This document shows, piece after piece, positions 17,810 to 27,015 of a DNA stretch of 64,000 nt. The stretch comes from Algoriphagus chordae. GTDB taxonomy: Bacteria > Bacteroidota > Bacteroidia > Cytophagales > Cyclobacteriaceae. The notes beneath the pieces are model-generated. The model did not search any database, was not told the DNA's origin, and saw nothing but the letters and a program-made list of their open reading frames with translations. Position 1 is the stretch's first letter. The number at the start of each line of letters is the position of its first letter. The stretch is taken from positions 1-64,000 of the forward strand of contig NZ_QKZT01000013.1 in assembly GCF_003254055.1 (NCBI RefSeq). The letters are read 5' to 3'. The translations under genes and the position numbers were made by a program.

Positions 17810-18505
17810 TCATTTTTTATTTATGATATCTGATAAGTGGTTATTCATTGCTTTTTCAGCTAAAGCGCCGTCTTGCTCAATAATGTGTGCAAGTATTTCC
17901 TTGTGCTCTTGCAGTGCCCCAAATGGCTTTCCTCCTCCACACACATTGTGCTTAGTGAAATGGTTTAGAATGTCTGGAGTGACTACTAGCATCAATGACT
18001 TCAGTACATTGTTTTTGCTAGCTTCAGCGATTTTTATGTGAAAAAGTAAATCTTCATCTATGGCTTGTTCGCCAGATTTCACCTTGGCTTCATATAAGTT
18101 CAGTGCTTCTTGGAGTGCTACTATATCTTCTTCTGTTCGACGCTTAGCTGCAAGTTTTACCGTTTGAGATTCTAGAATAAGCCTAGTTTCGATCAAAGAA
18201 TGAAAGTCACTTCCTTCCATTTTCAGTACATCAGTGATCAAACCTTCTAGAGCAGTGACTCCCAGCCCTGCTATGATAGTCCCACTTTGCGGATGAGTTT
18301 TTACAATGCCATAGAACTCTAGCTTTTTTATAGCATCTCTTACGTAAGTCCTACTGATTCCGAATTTTTCGGAAAGTTTGCGCTCGGGTGGTAATTTATC
18401 TCCGGCATTAAGCTCGCCCGTGATAATCAAGTCTCTTATTTGACTAATTATTATATCTACAGGATGATCAAGCTTTATTTCTTTAAAATTACTTAAGGTT
18501 TCCAT
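17810..18505 (-). CDS. FadR-type GntR-family regulator of the alginate locus
   Basis: A ligand-sensing repressor or activator, probably answering to DEH, KDG or a related uronate. Residues about 10-75 form the winged helix (PPERKLSEKFGISRTYVRDAIKKLE), and the all-helical FCD domain follows (LIETRLILESQTVKLA, DEDLLFHIKIAEAS, HKEILAHIIEQD), with histidines typical of metal-binding FCD domains. I chose the ATG at 18503-18505; the longer frame from 18568 would run through the promoter and operators. It sits upstream of susC on the same strand. Two FadR-like palindromes lie directly upstream, suggesting autoregulation. Confidence 0.88.
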   Translation of the reverse strand: METLSNFKEIKLDHPVDIIISQIRDLIITGELNAGDKLPPERKLSEKFGISRTYVRDAIKKLEFYGIVKTHPQSGTIIAGLGVTALEGLITDVLKMEGSDFHSLIETRLILESQTVKLAAKRRTEEDIVALQEALNLYEAKVKSGEQAIDEDLLFHIKIAEASKNNVLKSLMLVVTPDILNHFTKHNVCGGGKPFGALQEHKEILAHIIEQDGALAEKAMNNHLSDIINKK

Positions 18506-18514
18506 GGGTTTAAA

Positions 18515-18541
18515 TTGGTTGACCAATAATTGGTTGACCAA
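18515..18541 (-). promoter_or_regulatory. two FadR-like operators
   Basis: TTGGTTGACCAA occurs twice, at 18515-18526 and 18530-18541, 15 bases apart. Each is a near-perfect palindrome of the TTGGT-NN-ACCAA type, matching the GT-N-AC core of FadR-subfamily sites. One overlaps the predicted -7 element and start of transcription, the other follows it, a layout suited to repression. Confidence 0.75.
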
Positions 18542-18569
18542 TTTTAGGCAAAAAAATGTTAACACCAAA
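18539..18569 (-). promoter_or_regulatory. predicted promoter of the FadR-type gene
   Basis: On the minus strand, TTTG (18569-18566) is followed after 19 bases by TAAAATTG (18546-18539). This matches the Bacteroidota consensus TTTG / TAnnTTTG with one mismatch. The start of transcription would be near 18533, inside the operator pair. Confidence 0.6.
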
Positions 18570-18724
18570 AAAATGTTGATTTTTTTTTCAGATTTCTGAA
18601 ATAATAACTTGTCTAATGCAAGTCATTGAAAACTAGTAATTTGTAATAAGAGGAATATGATCCTCTTTGCTAAGTGTGAAAGGAGGTGGCTAAATAATTC
18701 AGAAAATTGTCAGGTTGAAATTAT

Positions 18725-18736
18725 TGGTAAACCAAT
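18725..18736. promoter_or_regulatory. third TTGGT-NN-ACCAA palindrome
   Basis: TTGGTAAACCAA is a perfect version of the palindrome found over the regulator promoter. It lies 10 bases after the stop of the dehydrogenase gene and about 155 bases before the FadR promoter. It may be an auxiliary operator. Confidence 0.4.
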
Positions 18737-18745
18737 TTCATTAGC

Positions 18746-20416
18746 TCAATTCATCGATAATTTGAATATTTTCCCCTCCGTTTTGCTCATTATATATACC
18801 TGACCACTGGCATCCTGACCAAACTTCAGATCCACACGTTTTCCTCCACAGAGTTCAAGAAGGCTGATCTCTTTGCCTTCATAAATTACTCCCCAAGTCT
18901 GTACTCCTGAATTTTCTAAATCATCTAAGTCAGCAAAAAACAATCTGCCTGAGAGGATATCTCCAAAGATAAATTTACCCTGAAGTGGGCCAGATGGCAT
19001 GATATAACCAGCGAATATTGCTGCCAGCTCATCATGATCTAATTGGATGATGGGGTAAGTCACCCCAAATTTTTCGTCGTCTTCCTGAAGCGGAAAGATC
19101 TCTCTAAACTTACCGAATGGGTTCATGATAAATCGCCCTTCTCTGATCGGCCAACCGTAGAACTTACCCTTCTCTATTTTATTCAGTTCCTCTACGCTAT
19201 GCTGACCTATGTCGGTGGCAAACATGTTTCCTTTATTGTCCCAAAATATTCTGTTGGGATTACGAAAACCATAAGCATACACTTCCCCAGCTTTTCCAGC
19301 AACAGTAGCATAGGGATTAGTAGGAGGTATTCCATATTTTCCATTAGGGCTATTATTGCCTTTAGGGTCTATTCTCAGAATACTGCTATAGACTTTGGTG
19401 CCTTTGTTGTCCGATAGGTAGGCTGCTCGCTTTTCAGTAAGTCCTCCATCTCCGAAGCCAATGAAAAGCAAGCCATAATCCTCATCTCCAGACTTAGCGC
19501 TAGGATTAAAGGCCAACTCTTGCATCCCGTGGGCCTGCGAAGGAATATCTATTCTGACTAATTCTCTATTGCTTCCAGCAAAAACTGCTGCCTTGGGATC
19601 ATCAGCTTTCCACTCTGTCACGATCCATTGCATGAAGACCCGAATGGTATCAGAATAGCCATAATCAGATAGCTGCGTGCCGCCGGGCTCTGTGTGAGCA
19701 GTGTAGAAAAGACCATTTTTGGTGAATTCAGGGTGAAAAGTAAAACTGGCCATGCCAGTTGCCCAGCCCGGTTTGCTGACTAGTTCTGGCTTTAAATCTG
19801 TAATAGGTAAGTACAAGTTTGGCTTCTTACCTATGAGTTCATAGAGACCTACTCGCTGGTCGTTGATGAATACTCTATCTGTTCCTGGAGCTACGTCCAT
19901 TTTGGTCATTTTTGCCATGGGATGCTCCGCGTCGGAGGCTGGTAGCTGCGAAAACAACTCCAGTTCAACACGGATTCCTGAATCGGGAACAGTATCAGGA
20001 ATAGGGTCTTCTAAGCCAATCTGAGGTAAGCTATCAGGCAAATGCTCATAGGTATGCAAATAGGAAAGGATAGCATCAAGATCCTTTTCAGCCAAAGAAG
20101 GAAAGGCTGGCATGTAGATTTTATAATCTTCAAAAAGTTGGACCGCCCTCGGGTCATTAGTTTCGATGACAGCAGCAGGGTTTTTTATAAAATCTTTGAT
20201 CCAGGAAGACTCCACTGTATGACTCAGACCACTTAAATTCGGCCCAATTCCTTTCTGTTCAAAATTGTGACAGGTGCTGCAATTGTTCTCAAAAAGAACT
20301 TTTCCAGCCTTAATTTGCTCTGAGTCTTTACTGATGTCAGATCCAATTTCACTTTTCTGATTACAAGAGAAAAAGATAAAAAGAGAAATCAAACCAAGAA
20401 ATATTGGATTTTTCAT
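18746..20416 (-). CDS. lipoprotein with cytochrome c and glucose/sorbosone dehydrogenase domains
   Basis: Probably oxidises a sugar or aldose outside the inner membrane and passes electrons to its own haem. With the start at 20416 the signal peptide ends at FFSC (C18, lipobox). A monohaem cytochrome c follows (CSTCH at 46-50, with a methionine ligand candidate in YMPAFPS). From about residue 150 on there is a six-bladed beta-propeller of the PQQ-dependent GSDH type (GFGDGG, YAYGFRNPNRIFWD, IGQHSVEELN). The substrate is unknown. It lies upstream of the alginate regulator on the same strand, but 240 bases separate them, so a link to alginate use is only a suggestion. Confidence 0.85.
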   Translation of the reverse strand: MKNPIFLGLISLFIFFSCNQKSEIGSDISKDSEQIKAGKVLFENNCSTCHNFEQKGIGPNLSGLSHTVESSWIKDFIKNPAAVIETNDPRAVQLFEDYKIYMPAFPSLAEKDLDAILSYLHTYEHLPDSLPQIGLEDPIPDTVPDSGIRVELELFSQLPASDAEHPMAKMTKMDVAPGTDRVFINDQRVGLYELIGKKPNLYLPITDLKPELVSKPGWATGMASFTFHPEFTKNGLFYTAHTEPGGTQLSDYGYSDTIRVFMQWIVTEWKADDPKAAVFAGSNRELVRIDIPSQAHGMQELAFNPSAKSGDEDYGLLFIGFGDGGLTEKRAAYLSDNKGTKVYSSILRIDPKGNNSPNGKYGIPPTNPYATVAGKAGEVYAYGFRNPNRIFWDNKGNMFATDIGQHSVEELNKIEKGKFYGWPIREGRFIMNPFGKFREIFPLQEDDEKFGVTYPIIQLDHDELAAIFAGYIMPSGPLQGKFIFGDILSGRLFFADLDDLENSGVQTWGVIYEGKEISLLELCGGKRVDLKFGQDASGQVYIMSKTEGKIFKLSMN

Positions 20417-20522
20417 GGATGCTTGTTTGTGGTTTTGCTTGTCCATAGCAAGCAAATTGTTTTTTTTGGAATAGCTGTCCTGCCTTATCTTGAGCAGATC
20501 AAAAATATTTTCTCTAAACTAC

Positions 20523-21596
20523 CTATTCCTTCGTATTTAAGGTAATACGAAATGTGGTGCCTTCGCCAAGTTGGCTATCCACTTCTATACTTCCACCCAA
20601 GCTTTGGACGTGGTTGTAAACCAAATAAAGGCCAATGCCGCGACTATCGCGATGACTGTGGAAAGTCTGCTGAAAACCAAAAAGTTTTCCTTTCACCTTT
20701 TCCAAATCGATACCAAGGCCATTGTCTGTAAATGTTAATTCAACTTTACTGTCCACAACTCGTGACGCAATACTGATCACAGGACTTGTTCCTGGCTTAC
20801 TATACTTGATGGAATTGGTAATTAGATTGAGAAAAATACTCTCTAGATAAGCAGCGTTGGATTTGATTTTTGGCAAATCTTCAAAGTCGGATATCACTTT
20901 AGCTTCAGAGTTTTTGATAAGCGTACTAATTGATTTGGAAACGTCTTTTACTATTTTGTTGAGCTCAATTTCTTCAATAGGAACATAAAGTGATTTTTTT
21001 TCCTGTAGCTCTTTGGAATAAACATTGAGTTTCTGTCTCAAACTTTCGCAGCTGATTTTAAACAACTTTAGGAGCTCCAGGGTCTCTCTATCCGAAATTT
21101 TCGAATAATCTATCAGTTCATAAATGGACAAGAGGTTATTTACCGGAGACCTGAGATCATGCGATGTCATATGACCAATGTGCCGCAGATCTTTGTTTAT
21201 TTCTGTGAGGTTGGTTAATAAGGTGTTCCGCTCTGCCTCAAGTTCTTTCTGCTGTGTGATATTCTTTGCGATAGCGAATATTACCTTGGATTGCTCGATG
21301 GGTTGTGCCGTCCAAGATAGCCATACAATCACTCCAGATTTAGTGACATATCTATTTTCGAAATTAACCAGCGGCGTATCCTTGAGCAATTCAGTTCTTA
21401 CTCTTGCAGTCATTTCTTTATCATCCTCGTATAAAAATTCGTGAATTGGACTGGCGTACAATTCCTCATAGGAATATCCCAAAACACGCTGAACTGCGGG
21501 GTTTATCTTTTTCAAGTAGCCATCAAACCCAGCTATACATACCAGTGCTGGAGTTAATTCAAAAAATTTATCGTACTGTGAAAACTCCGTATTCAT
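20523..21596 (-). CDS. PAS-domain sensor histidine kinase
   Basis: A soluble sensor kinase of 357 residues. A PAS domain covers about 8-115 (FFELTPALVCIAGFDGYLKKINPAVQRVLGY is typical when read across 12-42). It is followed by a dimerisation helix with the phospho-accepting H146 (SHDLRSP) and a HATPase domain with N-box NLITNSIKYS, DNGLGI and the GIGLYLVYNHVQSLGG lid. No membrane segment or receiver domain is present, and no response regulator gene is adjacent. The signal and target cannot be told from the sequence. Confidence 0.9.
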   Translation of the reverse strand: MNTEFSQYDKFFELTPALVCIAGFDGYLKKINPAVQRVLGYSYEELYASPIHEFLYEDDKEMTARVRTELLKDTPLVNFENRYVTKSGVIVWLSWTAQPIEQSKVIFAIAKNITQQKELEAERNTLLTNLTEINKDLRHIGHMTSHDLRSPVNNLLSIYELIDYSKISDRETLELLKLFKISCESLRQKLNVYSKELQEKKSLYVPIEEIELNKIVKDVSKSISTLIKNSEAKVISDFEDLPKIKSNAAYLESIFLNLITNSIKYSKPGTSPVISIASRVVDSKVELTFTDNGLGIDLEKVKGKLFGFQQTFHSHRDSRGIGLYLVYNHVQSLGGSIEVDSQLGEGTTFRITLNTKE

Positions 21597-21721
21597 ACTA
21601 CTAATAAGTTCTGGTGGCCTACTCTCCGAAATTTAAATGAGATTAGACAAAAGTGCATAATTATGGAAGGAAAACTAACATTTATTGCAATTTAAAATGA
21701 ATGGATATCCGCGGGAGTGGC

Positions 21722-22972
21722 CTATTCATCCAAGCTAAATGTCTCGTCCTCTAAATAGTGAGGATATATTTTGCGATGTTGTTTTTTGACCTCTGCAATC
21801 AATGCTTCACGAAAGCCGTTTACATTCTGCCCACTTACTGCGGCCATAAATACTGGAGGAATTCCAGTCTTTTTTCCATAAGCCTCAGCCAAAGCATCGA
21901 AGTCGTGGAAGTTTGCTTCTTCTAATTCTAGCTCCGTCATTTTCATGCTTTCTTCTTCGCTAGGCATAGTTTCTACCAGATCGATTTTGTTGAATACAAG
22001 CAGGATCGGCTTGTCTCCCGCATTGATTTCATTCAATGTCTGCGTGACTACTGCGATGTGATCTTCGAAATGAGGATGAGATATATCCACCACGTGAACT
22101 AATAAGTCCGCTTCACGAATTTCATCCAAAGTAGACTTGAAAGCTGCTATAAGGTGTGTTGGGAGTTTTCTGATGAAACCAACAGTATCTGAAAGTAAGA
22201 ATGGAACATTTTCCAGCACTACTTTTCTCACTGTGGAATCCACCGTGGCAAAAAGCTTGTTTTCGGCCAGAATATTGGTCTTCGTGATAAGATTCATCAG
22301 GGTACTTTTACCGACGTTGGTATAGCCGACTACAGCTACGCGGACAATTCCCTTTCTGCCTTTGCGCTGTGTTTCTCCTTGTTTTTCTATTTCTCGAAGT
22401 TTCTCTTTCAGCAGCGTGATTCTATTACGGATATCTCGCTTATCTGTTTCGATCTCTTTTTCACCTGCTCCACCACGGGTGGTGGTACCACCTCGCTGCC
22501 GCTCTAAGTGAGTCCAGAGATTGGTCAATCGTGGAAGAAGGTATTGGAAGCGGGCAAGTTCTACCTGCGTTTTGGCTTGGGCAGTTTGTGCTCTATTCAG
22601 GAAAATATCAAGTATCAATAGAGATCGATCGTAGATAGTCACCTTCAATTCATTTTCTAGATTTCTCATCTGAGAAGGAGAGAGATCATCATCGAAGATG
22701 ACCATATCGACTTCAAAATGCTTGATGTAGGCCTGAATCTCCTCTAGTTTACCTGAACCTACAAAAGTCTTGATATCAGGCTTATCCATTTTCTGGGTAA
22801 AGCGATAAACGGTCTTCGCTCCTAAGGTCTCTGTCAAAAATGCTAGTTCATCCAAGTATTCTTCTGTCTGCTGTTCGGTTTGGTACTGACGAACCACAGA
22901 TACTAAAATGGCAGTTTCTTCTTTAGGAGAAGTTTCGTGAAGTTTTTGAAGTTTGCGGGAATGTTTACTCAT
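21722..22972 (-). CDS. hflX: GTPase HflX
   Basis: HflX is a ribosome-associated GTPase that splits stalled or hibernating ribosomes, notably after heat stress. The N-terminal HflX domain includes KPDIKTFVGSGKLEE and the GGAGEKEIETDRR-like linker (here GGAGEKEIETDKRDI). The G domain shows P-loop GYTNVGKSTL, DTVGFI and NKID. I prefer the ATG at 22970-22972 (MSKHSRKLQ) over the frame start at 22996. About 416 residues is normal. It stands alone, divergent from rfbC. Confidence 0.95.
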   Translation of the reverse strand: MSKHSRKLQKLHETSPKEETAILVSVVRQYQTEQQTEEYLDELAFLTETLGAKTVYRFTQKMDKPDIKTFVGSGKLEEIQAYIKHFEVDMVIFDDDLSPSQMRNLENELKVTIYDRSLLILDIFLNRAQTAQAKTQVELARFQYLLPRLTNLWTHLERQRGGTTTRGGAGEKEIETDKRDIRNRITLLKEKLREIEKQGETQRKGRKGIVRVAVVGYTNVGKSTLMNLITKTNILAENKLFATVDSTVRKVVLENVPFLLSDTVGFIRKLPTHLIAAFKSTLDEIREADLLVHVVDISHPHFEDHIAVVTQTLNEINAGDKPILLVFNKIDLVETMPSEEESMKMTELELEEANFHDFDALAEAYGKKTGIPPVFMAAVSGQNVNGFREALIAEVKKQHRKIYPHYLEDETFSLDE

Positions 22973-23171
22973 AAGTGAAAGTCTAAGTCCAAACAATGCA
23001 AAAGGCTAGCATTTAGTTTCCTATTTCCATTGAAATGGCTAATTGAAGCACAGTTTTTTCGAATTGTCTAGAGAGATGTGGTAAAGTTCGTCATATTTCC
23101 TTAGAATTGATTAGGATAGTGTTTGCTCTGGTGGTTATTTTGCCTTTTAAAGCCGAAACTTATAGACGCTT

Positions 23172-23723
23172 ATGGCCCAAATAAAAAAAGCAACCTTAGC
23201 GGGTGTTTTAGAGGTATTTCCAAGAATTTTTGAAGATCAAAGAGGGTATTTCTTTGAATCCTACCGCGAGGATTGGTTACAATCTGAAGGAGTAACTCAT
23301 GGCTGGGTGCAGGACAATCAGAGTTTTTCTCAGAAAGGAACTGTTCGTGGACTTCATTTTCAGCGAGGCGAATTTGCTCAGGCAAAGTTGGTGCGCGTGA
23401 TTCAGGGGAAAGTATTGGATGTGATAGTGGACTTGCGAAAAGGTTCTCCTACGTTCGGAGAAAAATACGCTACTATACTAGATTCCGATAGAAATAACCT
23501 AATGTATGTGCCTGCAGGATTTGCACACGGTTTTTCTGTGTTGGAAGATTCGATTTTCGCGTACAAGTGCTCTAATTATTACAATAAAGAAAGTGAAGGA
23601 GGAATTCGTTGGAATGACCCTGCACTTACTATAGACTGGCAAGTAGACCAGCCAATAACTTCTGATAAAGACGCCATTTGGCCTACATTAGAAGAGTTTA
23701 AACTGACTGAGGGAGGATTGTAA
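23172..23723 (+). CDS. rfbC: dTDP-4-dehydrorhamnose 3,5-epimerase
   Basis: Third step of dTDP-L-rhamnose synthesis for surface polysaccharide: epimerisation at C3 and C5. The 183-residue cupin-like protein has DQRGYFFESYRE, the catalytic histidine in GTVRGLHFQ, and YVPAGFAHGFSVL with the late conserved Y region. The usual rfbABD partners are not next to it. It overlaps the next gene by one base (TAATG), so the two are coupled. Confidence 0.93.
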   Translation: MAQIKKATLAGVLEVFPRIFEDQRGYFFESYREDWLQSEGVTHGWVQDNQSFSQKGTVRGLHFQRGEFAQAKLVRVIQGKVLDVIVDLRKGSPTFGEKYATILDSDRNNLMYVPAGFAHGFSVLEDSIFAYKCSNYYNKESEGGIRWNDPALTIDWQVDQPITSDKDAIWPTLEEFKLTEGGL

Positions 23724-24469
23724 TGGGATTTTTGGATCTATTTAAGAAAAAGCCGGAAGTATATGAAGACTTTGACCTGAGTTGGTTAGAGGTGGATATG
23801 CATTCGCATCTGATCCCTGGGATCGACGATGGTTCAAAGACCATGGAGGAATCTCTAGATCTGATCAAGAGGCTTTCTGGCTATGGTTTGCGCAAAATTA
23901 TTACTACTCCACACATTATGTCGGAGTACTATCGCAATACCCCCGAAATCATCAACATGGGTCTTGAGGACCTTCGAAGAGCGGTAAAAAATGAAGGTAT
24001 TTCCATAGAAATTGAAGCTGCGGCAGAGTATTATATGGATGAGATTTTCCTGGAGAAAATCAAAAATGGTGAAGAGGTTTTGACTTTTGGTGATAATTAT
24101 ATCTTGGTAGAAACCGGCTTTATCAATAGACCTCAAATGCTTCTGGAGATAATCTTCCAATTGGAGATGGCAGGTTACAAGCCGATTTTGGCTCACCCAG
24201 AACGCTATCAATACCTGATAGCAGACAAGGGATTATTGCAGGATTTGACTGATAGAAAAATTCTCTTCCAGTTGAATTTATTGTCATTGACAGGCTTTTA
24301 TTCCAAACCAGTAAAGGATTTTGGTGAGAAGCTGGTAGAATCTGGACTAGTTCGTTTTTTTGGGACAGATTGTCATAATCCACGCTATTTAGACATGATG
24401 GAGACTTTGCCAAAGTCAAAAATGTACAGCAAAATCAAGGAACTCCATGTGCTTAATTCTTCTCTTTGA
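23723..24469 (+). CDS. CpsB/YwqE-type PHP-family tyrosine phosphatase
   Basis: Manganese-dependent phosphatase of the PHP superfamily that removes phosphate from bacterial tyrosine kinases controlling capsule export. Motifs are DMHSHLIPGIDDG (metal histidines and aspartates), TTPHIM, ILAHPERYQYL and FFGTDCHNP. At 248 residues it is full length. It starts on the stop codon of rfbC, consistent with a role in surface polysaccharide, though no Wzc-like kinase gene is in the window. Confidence 0.9.
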   Translation: MGFLDLFKKKPEVYEDFDLSWLEVDMHSHLIPGIDDGSKTMEESLDLIKRLSGYGLRKIITTPHIMSEYYRNTPEIINMGLEDLRRAVKNEGISIEIEAAAEYYMDEIFLEKIKNGEEVLTFGDNYILVETGFINRPQMLLEIIFQLEMAGYKPILAHPERYQYLIADKGLLQDLTDRKILFQLNLLSLTGFYSKPVKDFGEKLVESGLVRFFGTDCHNPRYLDMMETLPKSKMYSKIKELHVLNSSL

Positions 24470-24484
24470 TTTGCGGCCAGTCCA

Positions 24485-25438
24485 ATGAAGATTCTCATTA
24501 CAGGTATTACAGGAATGTTTGGAAGCTATTTGGCCAAAGAACTTGCTAGGCTTGGGGAAATTCATGGATTTCGCAGGACTAGTTCCTCACTGAGTTTACT
24601 TGAGGGAATTGATTTCCCAATTAGCTGGCATGAGGGCGAGCTTTCTGATATTGAATCTCTGGAATCTGCACTCGCAGGAATAGACCTAGTGGTGCATGCC
24701 GCTGGGAAAGTGTCTTTTGATGCTTCTGATGAAGATAGTTTGCATCGGATCAATGTGGATGGCACCACGAATCTGGTCAATGCTATGCTAAATACTGGAG
24801 TGAAAAAACTGGTGCATGTAAGCTCCGTCGCGGCCATAGGCAGGTCTGCCGAGTTGACACGGCTAGATGAAAAATTCAAATGGGTGGAATCTCCGCTGAA
24901 TACTGATTATGGTATTTCTAAATACCTAGCGGAATTGGAAGCTTGGCGAGGAGAGCAAGAAGGCTTGGATTTGATTGTGGTGAACCCTTCCATTTTGCTA
25001 GGCAAAGTCAGTGATGATCGCAGTTCAACCGACATTTATCATTATGTGATAGAAGAAAACTCTTATTACCCCAAAGGAGACCTTAATTATATTGATGTGC
25101 GTGATGCGGCTAAGCAGGTGAGGCAATTGGTAGAAAAGGAGGTATGGGGAGAGCGATTTATTCTAAATAGAGAGCAGATCCCATACAAAGACTTCTTTGA
25201 GAAAATAGCAAATGCCTACGGGAAAAAGGCACCGACAAAGGCTGTAAGCCCATTTATGCTCACAATCGCGGTGTTTTTCAATACTGTAGCTAGGAAAATA
25301 GGTTTGAGCAAAAGCCCGTTGAATAAAAAGACAGCGATGATTTCACAACAAAAAGTATTCTTCGATAATGCCAAGGTGAATGAGTTGCTCCAATGCAGTT
25401 ATTATAGTTTGGAAGAAACCTTAGACTGGTCAAAGTAA
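24485..25438 (+). CDS. NAD-dependent epimerase/dehydratase family protein
   Basis: An extended short-chain dehydrogenase with the Rossmann motif GITGMFG (residues 6-12), DLVVHAAGKVSF, a serine in HVSSVAAIG and the YGISK catalytic Tyr-Lys pair. It most resembles dihydroflavonol-4-reductase-like members of the family, which act on varied sugar or lipid substrates. It follows the phosphatase gene by 15 bases and is probably co-transcribed with it. The substrate is not predictable. Confidence 0.85.
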   Translation: MKILITGITGMFGSYLAKELARLGEIHGFRRTSSSLSLLEGIDFPISWHEGELSDIESLESALAGIDLVVHAAGKVSFDASDEDSLHRINVDGTTNLVNAMLNTGVKKLVHVSSVAAIGRSAELTRLDEKFKWVESPLNTDYGISKYLAELEAWRGEQEGLDLIVVNPSILLGKVSDDRSSTDIYHYVIEENSYYPKGDLNYIDVRDAAKQVRQLVEKEVWGERFILNREQIPYKDFFEKIANAYGKKAPTKAVSPFMLTIAVFFNTVARKIGLSKSPLNKKTAMISQQKVFFDNAKVNELLQCSYYSLEETLDWSK

Positions 25439-25583
25439 ACTTATTTATGATCACAAGCGTTTGTTCCTCAAGCCGACTGAAGAGAGAGCAGTATTTCTCT
25501 GAAGAAGGAAAATAAAATTTAACAAATCGAGAGTTTGAGAGACCGAAATTATTGGTAACTTAAATAAACCATAACACATCCTA

Positions 25584-26999
25584 ATGACTGGAGATCACGA
25601 TCACGATTGGGAAAATGACAAGAAGCTGGTAGAGCGATTTGAAAACTCCCTCCAATCCAATCTAGACCTTTACTTTGAAGAGGAAGAATTGGAAGATATC
25701 ATCCGATTTTACTTTGATCAACAGAAGTTTCTCAAAGCGCTACGTGCTGCTGAGTTTTCGTTGGAGCGATTTCCTTTTTCTGTGGAAATCAAACTCCTTC
25801 AGGCTCAGTGTTTGATTTTCAATGATGAGTTGGAAGAAGGACTGGGTATTCTGGAAAACATCAATAATATTTCTCCCAATAACGAAGAGATTATTCTTGC
25901 CTTGGCAAATGCCCATATTTTGGGAGGAACGCCTAAGGAAGGTATAGAATTGCTGGAAAATTTCTTGCCATTAGCTGAGGACAAAGCCGAAGTATTCTAT
26001 TGCTTAGGAAACCTGTTCCGTGTGCAAAACAACAATGAAAAAGCAAGCTACTATTTCAAAGAAGCTGTAAAGAACCGTATCAATCACGAAGATGCACTAT
26101 TTCAGTTGGCTATGATCACTGAGGAAGAAGGTTCCTTCGATGAGATTCTGGATTTCTATCAGGAGTTTATCGATCAGGATCCATATAGTGCTGGTGCCTG
26201 GTACAATCTAGGTGTGGTGTACAACCGACTTGGCAGATTTGAAGATTCGATCAAGGCATATGATTATGCCATCTTGATTGATGATACTTTTGCCTCAGCC
26301 TATTTCAACCTTGGCAATGCGCTGATGAATACGCAGCAATACGAGCTCGCTTTGGAAGCCTATCAAAACACGATTAATTGTGAAGGGGCAAATGCTGAGA
26401 ACTGCTGCTACATGGGAGCTGCTAATGAGAAGCTAGACAGAATCGATGAAGCGTTCAAATACTTTAAGAAGTCAGCCAAGTTTGATGAGGAGTACGATGA
26501 TGCTTGGTTTGGACTAGGAATGTGCATGCTTAAGAAGGAAAAATTCTTTGAAGCCATACATTATTTCAAGAAAGCCATAAATCTTACAAAAGAAAATTCT
26601 AATTATTGGGTAGGTCTTGCAGATGCTGAATTTAATTTGGGAAACATGCAGGCTAGCTCCGAAGCATACGAAGAAGCTATCAATTTGGAGCCAGGGATTC
26701 TGGAAACCTATGTAAATCTGGCACTTATATATTTTGAGCAAAACCGATTCGAAGAGGCAATTGATGTGACTCGTGAGGCAATAGAGGAAATGCCAGAGGA
26801 GGCAGAGCTTTATTATCGCTTGGTTGTATACCTTATCAAAATGGGCAATTACAAAGAGGCATTTTCATTTTTGGAAAATGGGTTAACTTTGGACTTTGAA
26901 AAGCATACTATAATGTATGATTTGATGCCAGAGCTTAAACAGCAGAAGGCATTGTACAAGATTATTGCCCAATACCGGGAAGAAAGTCCTGAGTCTTAA
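25584..26999 (+). CDS. tetratricopeptide-repeat protein
   Basis: This 471-residue cytoplasmic protein (no signal peptide) is made almost entirely of TPR helices, about eleven repeats. Clear units include GAWYNLGVVYNRLGRFEDSI, SAYFNLGNALMNTQQYELAL and ETYVNLALIYFEQNRFEEAI. It starts with an acidic, His/Asp-rich stretch (MTGDHDHDWENDKK). TPR proteins are scaffolds; the partner is unknown. Related proteins occur widely in Bacteroidota. Confidence 0.85.
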   Translation: MTGDHDHDWENDKKLVERFENSLQSNLDLYFEEEELEDIIRFYFDQQKFLKALRAAEFSLERFPFSVEIKLLQAQCLIFNDELEEGLGILENINNISPNNEEIILALANAHILGGTPKEGIELLENFLPLAEDKAEVFYCLGNLFRVQNNNEKASYYFKEAVKNRINHEDALFQLAMITEEEGSFDEILDFYQEFIDQDPYSAGAWYNLGVVYNRLGRFEDSIKAYDYAILIDDTFASAYFNLGNALMNTQQYELALEAYQNTINCEGANAENCCYMGAANEKLDRIDEAFKYFKKSAKFDEEYDDAWFGLGMCMLKKEKFFEAIHYFKKAINLTKENSNYWVGLADAEFNLGNMQASSEAYEEAINLEPGILETYVNLALIYFEQNRFEEAIDVTREAIEEMPEEAELYYRLVVYLIKMGNYKEAFSFLENGLTLDFEKHTIMYDLMPELKQQKALYKIIAQYREESPES

Positions 27000-27015
27000 C
27001 TTTAAAACCTCGCTA

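Noticed and set aside
19043..19417. 124-codon plus-strand ORF
   Set aside because: Antisense shadow of the GSDH domain gene; no recognisable protein features.
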